Source of the DNA: [Phialemoniopsis] sp. UDSM-2020
Taxonomy: Eukaryota > Ascomycota > Sordariomycetes > Thyridiales > Thyridiaceae
Length of the DNA stretch: 64,000 bases
Reading direction: 5' to 3'
Assembly: GCA_018873225.1 (NCBI GenBank)
Contig: JAEILZ010000006.1
Location: 1,364,001 to 1,428,000, forward strand
Under the pieces are notes generated by a model. That model saw only the letters and a program-made list of their open reading frames with translations. It was not told the DNA's origin and ran no database searches. Shown here one piece after another: positions 11,851-23,065 of the stretch (positions are counted from its first letter, which is position 1; the number at the start of each line of letters is the position of its first letter). The translations under genes were made by a program, and so were the position numbers.

Positions 11851-14359
11851 CTCTTAGCACAGCCTTTGTGAGCAAGTCTGGCGCATCTCGGGTCTGCGCT
11901 ATCGAGCTCCCTCCATGTCTGACAGACCGTGATCGATGATGGTGAAGCGAATGATGACGGCTGCTCCACCGAGGACAACAAGTGGTAGTTTGCGCCATAG
12001 GCGATGAAATGGAGAAGGTATACGTCGGCCAGTGCTGCCGGCTGTTTGTGGTTAATATCGAACAGCCAAGATGTGGGTGACCATTGAAGGGTCTTGTGTG
12101 CATGAAGAGGCCTCGGCATATCCAATTACGGACGGGCGGTCTGTAGAGTCCCGATTGACCATAGCGCCACGAGAAACGAGACCGTACGTACGCGGGAAAC
12201 GCGTGTGTGCCATGTGTTTCTTCCCGTCCTTCTTCAAGCTTACTGCTAAGATTGGGATGCACATAAGCTGTCAAAGATCAGCCTCATTCTCACCGTGCTG
12301 GTGGATGGTGCATGAACTGCGCATCATCCTGGTATTTGCAGTAGATAAACAGCCCAAAGTCGCCCTTATTCGGTAACACACGAAAACCTTGCCATGCCCA
12401 CCAGCTTGGACGATGCGGATCTTAGACTGAATAGGTTGACGAATAACGCATTCCATCTTGATGTCGCATATCTTTCGGGAAAGACGGAATCCCTGACCCT
12501 TGGTCACTTGACCAAAGAGCACTCAAGTTGCCGTGATATAAGTGCGTGCCCCAAATGAAAATATTGAAGCCGGACTAGCTGGCAAGTACTGCCGAGTAGA
12601 GATGGTATAAGTGCAGAAGCGTCGCTCTGGTCTCCCTCGCGCACCTGGCACCTGCAATAGTCGTCCCAGTGGCGCACGGAGGCGTGCAGCTTGAGAAACC
12701 TCGAGTAGCTCAGGTTCAACGTTGCACAGGACCCCTGAAGCGCGTTGACGCATCAACGTGGTCTGACTACCACAGACACATCGTACGATTCAGAGTCTTT
12801 GATGCTTTCGATATACCAAGGTGAAAGCTCACCATTGCTCGCAGACCGAAGAATATCGGGACAGCTGAGGACGAAAGTGCTTTGACCTCAAACGGGACGC
12901 ACGCCTTGTCCTTGCCAACGCTTGTAATTCAGCACTTACCGCTTTCCGACAAAATTCGGGGTCGCGCTTAGCACTAATGGTCAAAATCAGGCCACTTTCA
13001 ACTGCGGCAGTCGCATAAGGCGTAAAAAGGGGAAGGTTCGCTCTTATTTATGATGTCGCTTGCCCCCTCGAGAAGAGAAAGAGAATGAAGTTGTAATGCT
13101 CGTTGGAAAATTTTGAACAGCATTATCCATGGTTGGCTCAGCAAACCAGGTCATAGAGCCTCCAAGGAATCGGTACACGACGCTGGCGTCTTCTCCAAAA
13201 GTCCTGGCAGGATCAGTGGCTGGGTATCGATATCCTGCCTTACAATTCTCTTCCTCCGATCTGGCATCGCATCAGATGTTGAGTACGACTTTTGCACTTC
13301 CAATACAGTCTACCGTCGGATATTCGCCAGGTCGCGGGCTCCATCAGTGCATGCTACTGGTCGAAAGTAGTCAAGCAGCAACTGGACATGCCTAGTGGCA
13401 TCTACAGCGGTACCTCGGGACCTTCACAGCTAATTGGCGAGAGCAAGCCTGCAACGAACCGAGACGAGGCGCCACGGAGAGCAGACCGGTCCCGGACAGC
13501 GGAATCACATCCTTGAGGCGCCTCGTATATCTACACCTCTCCTGGGTCGGTCGATTAGGTGGTGAGGACCGAGCGATATCTGTATACAGAGAGGGAGGCG
13601 GCGCAAGCGCGGCTTGAATGGCCAAGTGGTCCTGTTATCCTCACTCAATATGCATTGCTCGATTCTCGAGTTGATGTCCACAATGTCATGACTTGAAGAA
13701 GGTTACAATTTTTCTCATTCCCGACACGCTTGACCCGAGACACACGAGAGGTCCGACACCCCTCCGAGAGGCTTGCGCTGAGACAAGAATGGCAGGTCTC
13801 AACATTCAGCCATGAGGGCATGGCGACGATCTGGACCGCCTGTGTTACCCAGCGTTGGCTCAAAAGTTCACCTCAGCGGTTTGCCATCTCTCCCGTGTAT
13901 GCAGACCTGTCCCCGGGCTGCAACTGGGATTCGCTGCGGAAATGACCCTCTTGTCCCCCTAGAGCGACACAGAGCAGCTGACTGGGGCGATGTCCGCGGA
14001 TATCCCTCGATCGGTCAATCTTGGAAGCCAACGACCCCGGCCTAGCGGATAAGATGGCCGCGAGAAAGCATAAGCCCCCTCAGAGCCCACGAGCAGGGGT
14101 GTTTGCACTGGCGCTGAGCCGTTCAAGGCTTTGGATTTAGGGAATTGTCGCTATGCTTCCGGTCAACCCAACGGCGCCTTGGCCGCCGCATTAGTGCTGA
14201 AATTAGGTAGTCACGTATGTCGGGCTTCATGGGGGTGTCTCATTGTGCGACCTGGTCATTTCTCGACAGAGACCGGACTTTTCCTCGGCTTCTCTCCAGA
14301 GATCACATTCTGCATCGCCTTCATCAGTGATCAGACCGATACCAAGAAGGAGATCGAAC
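11851..14359. other. Intergenic: divergent region between GH125 and Zn2Cys6 regulator
   Basis: 2.5 kb with only short, unsupported open frames on both strands. It should contain the GH125 promoter and the long upstream region of the regulator. An isolated ACGCGT occurs at 12199-12204, probably by chance. Confidence 0.55.
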
Positions 14360-16750
14360 ATGGCCGCCGTGATGGAAAAGGGCAAGGGAGGCCGTTCATT
14401 CACGGCCTGTCTCGAATGCCAGAGGAGAAAGCAAAAGGTAGGCAAGGCTTCCCGGCCTCACTGTCACGTTACTCACCCATCTCCAGTGCAGCCGTGAGTG
14501 GCCCTGTAACCATTGTCAGGCCAGAAAAGTGCCGCATCTTTGCCAATTTGTTGCGAGGAGGTCCAAATCAGACAGCGACTCGCCGCCCAGTGATGCTTCT
14601 CTCCAGTAAAGCCACCATCGCGTTGTAATTTGTGCACTTCTCCGACTAATTGTGCTTCAGGGAGTCTAGGAAGCGTCGAGGCGGTGACGGTGACCCCGAC
14701 CCAGCCCACGGGGGTGAGGACATCGATGCCAACAACATGGTCAGAGTCATGGGTTTTGGCATCGATCATGAATATCGTGACCCAAAACTTGGGCCAGTCA
14801 CTCGCGTATGTCGATTTCCCAGTACTCTATCGAATTGTGCTTGCTAACCTAGGGGAAAGATGCTTCGAGCCAGCTCGGATGACTCCTTGGGTCAGTCGGA
14901 CGAGATTGAGGAAGCTCTCATGACACTGCCCAACAGGTACTACACCGGTACGGCCATCCTCATGCATACTCTCCTTTCGGTGCCTTGGCTGAAATCTTTC
15001 CAGATCTTCTCGTGCAAAACTTCCTCGGCAGAGCGAACTACTACTACTACATCCTCTACCCCCCTCAGTTTTCGAAGCAGTACAGCGACTGGTGGAACGA
15101 CCGGGCTGCCAATAAGCCACTCACACCTGAGCTGACGTCCTTGATCCTGCTCACTTGTGCTTGCTCATGCCAGTTCCTCAAGCCGGACCTGCGAGACAGG
15201 GTAGAGCCGGAACTCGGGGCTAATGCCTCCACCCTCAACCAGAGATTCGCGGCCGCGGCGAAGAAACTCATTGCTACAGTCTCTCCCGGCCGTGGGGGCA
15301 TGACTCTCGTCACCCAGAAGCTCCTGACCGCGTTCTGGTGCAAGTCCGAAGCTCTCTTCATCGACGCATGGCATGTTTTGAGTGCTGCTATCCGTGAGGC
15401 ACAAGAACTCGGTGAGTTGGCGGTGGACGACAATTTCCTAGATAGATCTTGCAACTGACTGACTGTTCCAAGGCATGCACAAGAACTCACACCCTCGAGG
15501 CCTGAGCGAGTTTGACATTGACATGCGGAGGCGCCTCTGGAGTCTCTTGTATATGTGGGACTGGTAGGTTTCACCAGGTTCATTGCTAGGGGCCAGAATA
15601 CTCACAGCCGTTCAGGGAGATGTCGCTGGTACTTTGCCGTCCTTTGATCATCAACTTTGCCAACTGCACATTCGAGCTCCCCCGCTTGGACGCAGACGAG
15701 TTGGAGCCACCAAGTGATGGGTCAACTGCTGAATTGAGGCCGTCAACCCCCTTCACTCATATACTTCTTCAGTGCCAGCTGGTCAAGCTGATTGACAAGA
15801 ACTTTGGAGTCTTGAATCTGCCCCTTCCCGCGGACGTCGCGGCGACGCTGTCGAACACCATCCAAGAGTGGATGACTACATTCCCCCCAGCCCTTCGCAC
15901 TGAGAACCCGGACACAAGATGGGATGTCTCCCACCCGTGGCTACCCGTTTCTCGGCCATACTTTCACGCCATCACCTACACGATGATTATTGTGCCGTTG
16001 AAGCCACACATTATCAAGTCCGTTCCACGTGACGGCCCGAGCCTCGAGCGCAACATCCGAGCCAAGGGAGTCGATGCTGCATTGAAGCTAGTCAAGGCAG
16101 CACAACAACTTTTCGTGGATATTTATCCCAATGATGCCAAATTCCACTTCTCATTCTTCTCTCTCTTCGATACCGCAGCTCTGCTGTGCTCGGCTATCAA
16201 CCACGATAGTAACGGCACGCTGCCTCGCCGCGACGAGCTTGTTGAGCCGATCAAGCTGGCCCTGGACGCGCTCAACAAGCTGAGTACCGTGACTGAGACC
16301 GCCGAGACTGCATACAAAGTTCTCAGGACGCTTGCCAACGACTTGCCACTGAGCCAGAGAGAGCGCGCAACGTTTGGCAATCACCTCCCTACGAAGCGGG
16401 CCAAGACTTCGGCCAGACCGCAAGCTGAGAGCAGCGCAGCGCGCCACCCGCTGCAGCAAGATGTGGTGCAGGGCATGGCCACCGTTGTCGATGCTGTGGA
16501 AGCGGGCATTGTACCGCCGATGGCTCTGCCTCAGGTCGATCACGTCCCCATGCACCCCGGTGCTGCGCTCTACGTGCCTGGTGTCCCAGATCTTCCGGTC
16601 ACCCATGACTATGCCGGGAGTCAACCCTTCGATCTCAATGCCATGCCCGACCTCGCCGATTTCTCGAGCTTCGAGCTTGGGAATTTGGGCTACGTGTGGG
16701 ATTGGCACAGTCTCGATCTTGGACAGGAGTTTCCTCCGCCACCCCAGTAA
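14360..16750 (+). CDS. Zn2Cys6 (fungal binuclear cluster) transcription factor with fungal TF middle domain
   Basis: Seven exons (14360-14437, 14487-14605, 14661-14805, 14860-14947, 15004-15411, 15473-15563, 15616-16750) give 687 aa. The zinc cluster is complete: Cys17, 20, 27, 33, 36 and 45, a C-x2-C-x6-C-x5-C-x2-C-x8-C pattern, with an intron just before Cys27. The middle homology region starts at TDLLVQNFLGRANYYYYILYPP and includes DMRRRLWSLLYMWDWEMSLVL. A 56-bp intron at 14948-15003 joins the two frames that otherwise appear broken. The C-terminus is Pro- and acid-rich, possibly activating. It faces away from the GH125/GH92 pair and is the natural candidate to control it, but that is inference. 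Acceptors at 14859 (AAG) and 15003 are the least certain. Confidence 0.88.
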
Positions 16751-18349
16751 ACGCCAAAGATCTGATTTCTATTCCCCTTTTCCCTCGCAAAAAAACCAGA
16801 AAAGACCAAAAACAGGCGTCAATGGCCAAGAGTTTGCAGTTTGCAGTTTCCTTTGACTTATCAACTTCTTGACTTTCATTCTTTGGGACTCTTAGCAACA
16901 TTCCCGTTTTCCACAACCGACATCAAGTGATTCAAGGACGCAGTACAAACCAAAAAAAAGCACCCCCAAAAGAAAACAGAAAGAGAACAATGAAGCAGGG
17001 CCGTCAATCTGGTGTGGAAGCAAGCAAGATACGTCTGGCTGATTCGGCAGCATCAAGGTCCAGACGTAGAGGAAACGCAGCGGGAATCAAAACCTCTCGC
17101 TTCCAAAAGGAGTTTGGAGGGACAAGAGGAATTGCATTTCTGGGTATTCGATATAGACGGTTCTAGCTGTCTTTGCATTTCGCCATTTTGGGTGAATTAT
17201 ATGATACCCTGCGTATGCACTGAGAAGTGCTACGGTTATTGATATTCGAGAAGAGCCACAAGAATCGGGTTGCGGCAGAAGATGCGAGAAGAGGTGTTAT
17301 GGGTATGGCTGTGGGCTGAGTGAAGAAGTTCAGGTTGTCGAGATGATCGAGGTGCAATGCAAGGCTGTGGCTGAGAGAGATCTAGGTCTTGCAGGCGGTA
17401 CTAGGGAGCCTTGCTATCTACATTGGAATTCCTTTAATCGTAGGTAGTGATCGTCAATAAATCAACGTTCCCCTTGCTAGTGGAGGCTTTTCGAACAAAG
17501 CAGCCCATAACATCTTGTTTGACTCTTGCCAGTAACTCAACGACAACGGCTGGCCGATCTGCACTCCTAATGTGCCGACGTTGTTGATCTAGCTTATATG
17601 GTGGCTCAGATGATTGCGGCATGCCGTCAGCAGCAGAGTGCCAACGTGACGTCGAGCTGGGAGCTTGGAAGGAGCCCTCTGGAGCGCTGGTTCGGATATG
17701 AGAAGCCGTGCAGCCCAATCAGTGAACTCTTCAGCGCCCCGGCCGCCCTATCGAGCCGCTAACGGCAGTAGCGCATCACCCGCCCGACGGGGACAATTGT
17801 AGCTCTCCCGCAGGTAAATGGAGCAAAGTCAGCGGGTCGTCCCTCAGCCCAGAAGCTTGGCTTTTGTCTGCTCGCAACTCATATCCCACCTGCAGACAAG
17901 AGTAATCTTACCACCCTTGTCGTGTCTGCCTCGTACAGGCACCCAGCCAGAGGAAACGCATGGAGGATTTGCTCTTTCAGGGTATTATCGAGTGATGGAC
18001 CCCTGAAGTTGGAGCAAATGGAGTGCGTCTTGAGGCTGCGGGATGCGCGTGCAGTGCCACCACACCACCACACCCAAAGACATCCATCCATCCCATGTCC
18101 GAGATGCGATGTCCCTAACGCGAGGCGGAGGGTAAGCTGACCGGTAGGGCTGCTGGGTATTGGATTCGAGTTACATTCACGATTGAGAGCCTCGTGTGTA
18201 TCTCTTATAACGAGCACGTCCTTTAGCGATTGTCTTTTAGTACATTTCCTCTTTCTTCAAGCATGTCTGTCCTGTTTGTCTGGCACCTCGTACATGTTCA
18301 CGAGGTAAGCTTCTAGGCTACCACCTATACACATTCGAGGGTAGTCACA
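16751..18349. other. Intergenic, no gene seen
   Basis: 1.6 kb between two plus-strand genes. The first part is A-rich (poly-A/C stretches at 16790-17000) and probably carries the regulator's 3' UTR. The rest should be promoter for the hydrolase-CorA gene. No supportable gene on either strand. Confidence 0.55.
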
Positions 18350-21300
18350 ATGGCGCATCAAGAAGGCCAGGATCACGGTGCAGTCGCACACCTCGGCGAC
18401 GGCCGGGCGCACTCCCTAGACCAGCCAAGCGGCCGGCCATCGCTCACCGCCCGCACACACCCGGACGCCGGCTCCGCGCACTCCGACATCTCGGGAGGCT
18501 CTGACTTTGTCCGCGCCACGGCTGAGCACCTCGCCGAAGTCGACGCGCAGCTCAAGCCGGCGCACCGTCGTGGCAGCGGCCCGGGTCCAGACCCGGGCTT
18601 CGCGCACATCGACGGCGATGTTGCGGGGTCTGGCACGGGCTACAACGAGACCAAGGTCGACATCATTTGTGTGCCATGTCCGGGAGCCGACCCGGTCGAG
18701 ACGTGGACGCGAGATCCGTTGCCGGATGGCTACTTTGACAGAGACGAGGCAGATGATAGTGGCGATGATGGCTACCTTGCTGGCAAGGTGCTGCAGAACG
18801 GCAGCGGACCCGGTGCGGCGATCAAGGAGCTCGCTGGCGAGGCGATATTGTCGCCGGGAATCAGTCGGCACCTGCCCCGGGCCGGGCAGCTCTGGGTGCG
18901 CCAGGGGATACGCAAGTATGTTAGTACGGCGCGAGTGATGCTCTACCGGCACCGGGAGCTGAGTGATGGGACCGATATTGCATCGTTGGCGGACGACCTG
19001 CTTGATCAAGTGCTGAAGAGCCGGGAAGGGCTGGTAAGTAGCTCTGACGGGGGAGAGCACCCTGGTATTGTATTGCTAACACAGAACTCCAGAATGTTTC
19101 CCGTCCATTGTTCTTCATTGCTCATAGCGTTGGTGGACTTGTGGTCAAGCAAGCCCTGTTGAAGTCCTCCAAGGACAGTACTTACCGAAGTGTTCTGTAT
19201 AATTGCCATGGGGTCACTTTCTTCGGTAAATGACATGCTCTCCTAAGTCGGACTCATCTCATGCTAACGGAACCAGCCACACCCCATCGCGGCTCCAGCT
19301 ACCTCTCCATGAAGATCCTCAGCCAGAGCATCCAACAGATCATGCGCCTGCAGCACCCGCTCCCGCACTCCCTCGCCCGCGAGCTCAAGCTCGGGTACCC
19401 GCCGCTGCAGAACCTGCACGACGAGTTCTGCGACATCGCCAGCGAACTGCAAATTTGGACCTTTTACGAGACCATCGACTCGCAGCTGTCGGGGTCCGGC
19501 TCCGGCCCCGCCAGCGAGGTACAGTTCAGCGCGCCCCTGTGCTCGATAAAGTCGGGCCTCGTCGGCGTGCGCCAGGAGCAGGTCTACTCGCTCGACAGCG
19601 ACCACGCCCACTGCGCCTCGTTCGGCCCGGGCAACCCGCGCACCATGGGCTCGTACCTGCGCCGCCTCGCCGCCGCCGTCCACAAGGCCGAGGAGCTGAG
19701 CGACTTGTATGTGCACACGCCGCTGCGCCTGCCCGAGCACGTCAAGGTCGAGCTCATCGGCTTCTACGATGACCCGGACGCCGATGTCGAGACGGATCTG
19801 CGCCTGTACTTTACAAAGTACCACTTGTCCGAGTTCATGCAGAAGGGGCCGGAGAGGTGTCTCGAGGAGCGGCTGGCCAAGGTGCAGCGGCAGGGAGCTT
19901 ATGCAAGCTCTGCGAGTCGGACGAGGGCTGCGACGGAGGGTGCCGAACTTGGTCGGAGGAGAGGCAATAGTGGGCTTGGAATATGGACGAACGTGCAAAG
20001 AATGTTTCAACCGGGTACAGGACAAGATCCAGCACCAGAAGGATCTGAGGCACAGCCCTCGCCGGACATTGTGGTCACCAGGCCGTCCCCTGCCACCGGT
20101 TCGAGGTCACTTCCAGCTGATGTGATGCGCCGTGTCCAGTCGCTGACTGTCCCACCTCTCTCGACGCCCTCGTTTGACCGACCATCAAGCCGGTCTAGCC
20201 AGGGGACCGCTAGTACCATGTCGGAGCCCATTATGGAGGAAACGTCTCCCAAGTCGGACCGGAAAGAGCCAAAGATTGATATTGGCCCATTGGAAGCAGA
20301 GGTAGCATCTGCAGCAGAGTCCAAAGAAGGTGATCCGAGCCAGCAAAAGGCCCGAACAGAAAGACTGAGCAAAGGGTCGGCGCTTCGAGATTTGACAGCT
20401 GGCTTTTCTAGGCCCGATCCGACGAGGCGAAAGTTCATGTGGATTCATTTGCCGTTTACGAATCCGCTTTGGGTCAAGGTATGCTTAGTACTGGAGAGAT
20501 AAGCGGCAGCGTTACTAACATTCGGCCCAGGACATCTTCAATAAGATTGGGGAGACCCAGGGGCAGAACTTTTCCAAGCTGTTCAACACCGAGAATTGGG
20601 TGTCCAAACATGTCCAGGGACGACACTCAAGATCGCAGGCATCTTTCGTCAAGCCAGCTTGTGGCTTCATCCCCAGTGACCCTCGTAAGTCTGTTCCGTG
20701 ATTAATTCACCACAGCGCACAAGATAACTAACATGACACCACCCGACAAAGCGCCCTCTCCACGACCATCCTCCGGCAGTGGCACAAGCAGCAACAAGCA
20801 GTCCCCCTCACCGCGCCTTCTGTACCTGTACCTGCCCTACCTGCACTTTGACACGTACCTCAATGTCCTGCGGCGGCGCTACATCGTGCAGCGGCGCATG
20901 AGCCACGGGCGTGCTCGGCCTGTACCTCATGAGATCGCCGAGCTCGAGTCCCTCGAGGCCCGCGTGATCTGGCAGTACCAAGGCTTCGACCCGCCACTCA
21001 ACGTGCGCCGTACGCTCGATCAGTTCGGCTACCCGTCGCTGCAGGACACGTATGCGCGCGACGACGATCAGATGCTGTATAAGCTTACCAAGGAAGGCGG
21101 GCCGGTGCCGCCGGCCAGGCGTCTACAAGAGCAACAGCGCCAGCAGCAGAGCCGCGGTGGCTCTGGTGCTCCGGACAAGCTGGGATCGGTGAAGCGGCTG
21201 AGCTCGGTCCCGCTGACGCCTGGGTCGGGGGATCTAGATCAAGAGAAGGGTGGGAAAAGGGCGCGTTTTGAGGATGATATCGAGAGTGATATTGATGCCG

Positions 21301-22725
21301 AGGCGGAAGGGTACAAGGATGGGAACGTGCTGATGGTGGACCAGTTGTGGCTCTGGGCTATTGACAAGAGTGAGTGCCTTGCTCATAACATCACGAGACA
21401 GCAGGAGTACTGACTGTCCAATTAGCAACACTAGCCACGTTTTTCCCCAAGCGGGAATCCCGCCCGAAGGAGGGCCCCCTTTTCCAGCAGGCGGACCTAC
21501 GCAACAGCGTCTACAACGAGCTCAACGGCGATCTCACAGGCCGCAATGAGAACGCGCTGGACCTGGCCGCCTTCATCGTCCTTCACGCCGTCACTGTCTT
21601 GCTCGACCGGTCTTCCCACCCGGACCTGGAGATCTTTCGCATCTTTGAGGAAGCCATAGGCATGCTGGTACGTCACGCACACCAGTCCTTTCCCCTATTC
21701 CTTCCCTTTCAGTCCCACTAACCATTCCCGACTGCTAGACCGAGAGGATGACCTCCTCCCTCAAGTCCTTCCGCATGCAGACCTGGAAGCAGATCAACAT
21801 CGACGACTCGGACTCGGACGACCCGGACGGCGCCTCGTCGGCCTCGATCAAGCGCCGCCACAAGCGCGAGCTCGAGCAGGCCGAGCGCGAGAACCGCGAG
21901 CACACCTCGGCCCTGCTCGAGCTGCGCGACATGGAGGACGAGCTGACCACGCTGCACCGCCTCTTCGACACGCAGGCCTCAGTCGTCGAGACCATGCGCG
22001 ACCACTACCGCCGCGCGGCCGCCGCCGAGGACGAAGGCGCCGCCACGCCGCACGGGCAGGCCTACCTCGCCGAGGCCCTCGGCCGCCTCGACGAGTACCG
22101 CCTCCAGACAGCCGAGATGCTGCGCCGCGTCGACACGACGCGCAAGGACTACGAGAAGCTCCTCGAGATGGCCCAGCGCCAGGCCCAGGTCGACGACGTG
22201 CGCTGGTCGCGCATCCAGACCGAGCTCGCCTCGTCGCAGAACCGCTCCGTCATGGTCTTCACCACCTTCACCATCATCTTCTTGCCGCTGTCCTTCTTCA
22301 CCTCGCTCTTCGGCATGAACACGCTCGAGTGGGGCGGCCCGGACAATCTCTCCTTGAAAACCATCGGGTCTATATCGTTGCCGCTCTCGGCCGTGCTCAT
22401 CGTCGGCAGCCTCGTCGCGGCGTTTAGCTTCCGCGTGCAGAGCGTGTTCACGCGCGTGTACCGCTCCGGAAAGAAGGTCGTCGAGGGAGGCAGGGGTTAC
22501 GCGCGGAGGCTGGAGCCGCAGAGCGCGAGGGACGCTAAGGCGAGGCGCAAGGTCGATCGCGAGAGGGCCGAGTTCCTGGCGGCGAGGAGCAAGGACCGCA
22601 ACTACGACTTTTGGGCGACTGTGCGGAGGCAGCGGACGTCCGAGTATCGGATCCCGGATGTCAATCGCAAATTGGATAGGGCGAGCACATTGACGCCGTC
22701 GACGTGGAGGTCAAAATTCACGTAG
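18350..22725 (+). CDS. Alpha/beta-hydrolase (SesB/DUF676-like) fused to CorA-like membrane transporter domain
   Basis: Seven exons (18350-19033, 19093-19225, 19277-20478, 20531-20684, 20752-21369, 21426-21667, 21739-22725) encode 1339 aa. An N-terminal serine-hydrolase domain (about 95-430) has VDIICVPCPGADPVETW, the nucleophile elbow AHSVGG (Ser240) and FFATPHRGSSYLS. Where relatives often carry an HGxGG-type oxyanion loop, this protein reads PCPGA. After a Ser/Pro/Glu-rich linker come a middle region conserved in fungal CorA-like proteins (LYLYLPYLHFDTYLNV), an acidic/basic coiled coil (about 1040-1170), and the CorA end: helix 1 running into FGMNTLEW (Gly-Met-Asn at 1203-1205) and a second membrane helix (LPLSAVLIVGSLVAAF). 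CorA forms pentameric Mg2+ channels. How the hydrolase and channel-like parts cooperate is unknown. Confidence 0.87.
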
Positions 22726-23065
22726 GCATGGTACTGAGGTGATACGATGGTAGTTCGAGGACCACGGAGCCTTCACAGAGAGACCAAGATGACACAGCTT
22801 ATATACAAAACACCATGATATTTTATATAGCACACCTCCAGCGCTAGGATCCCACCTATACCCTTAATAAAGGATAACTAGGCGCTGTCTTGTTTACCCC
22901 TATTCTGTAACCGTATCTTCTCTCTTCAAACCTCCTTGGCAGATCCTCCGGCAGCATACAGTATTCAAGGAATGAATGGATGATTTTAGAACGATAAGAA
23001 GAACACCCCTAAGAGCAAACGCTGGGCCACAACAAAAACACAAAAACACCGCATCTTCACCACTC
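22726..23065. other. Convergent 3' intergenic region
   Basis: 340 bp between the convergent hydrolase-CorA and AIM21 genes. It is AT-rich and compatible with both 3' UTRs and polyadenylation signals. No gene seen. Confidence 0.6.

Noticed and set aside
12199..12204. ACGCGT (MCB) upstream of GH125
   Set aside because: Single isolated site with no cell-cycle gene nearby; about one per 4 kb is expected by chance.
14936..15003. Frameshift in the Zn2Cys6 factor
   Set aside because: A good 56-bp GT-AG intron (14948-15003) explains the frame change and restores the conserved TDLLVQNFL segment.
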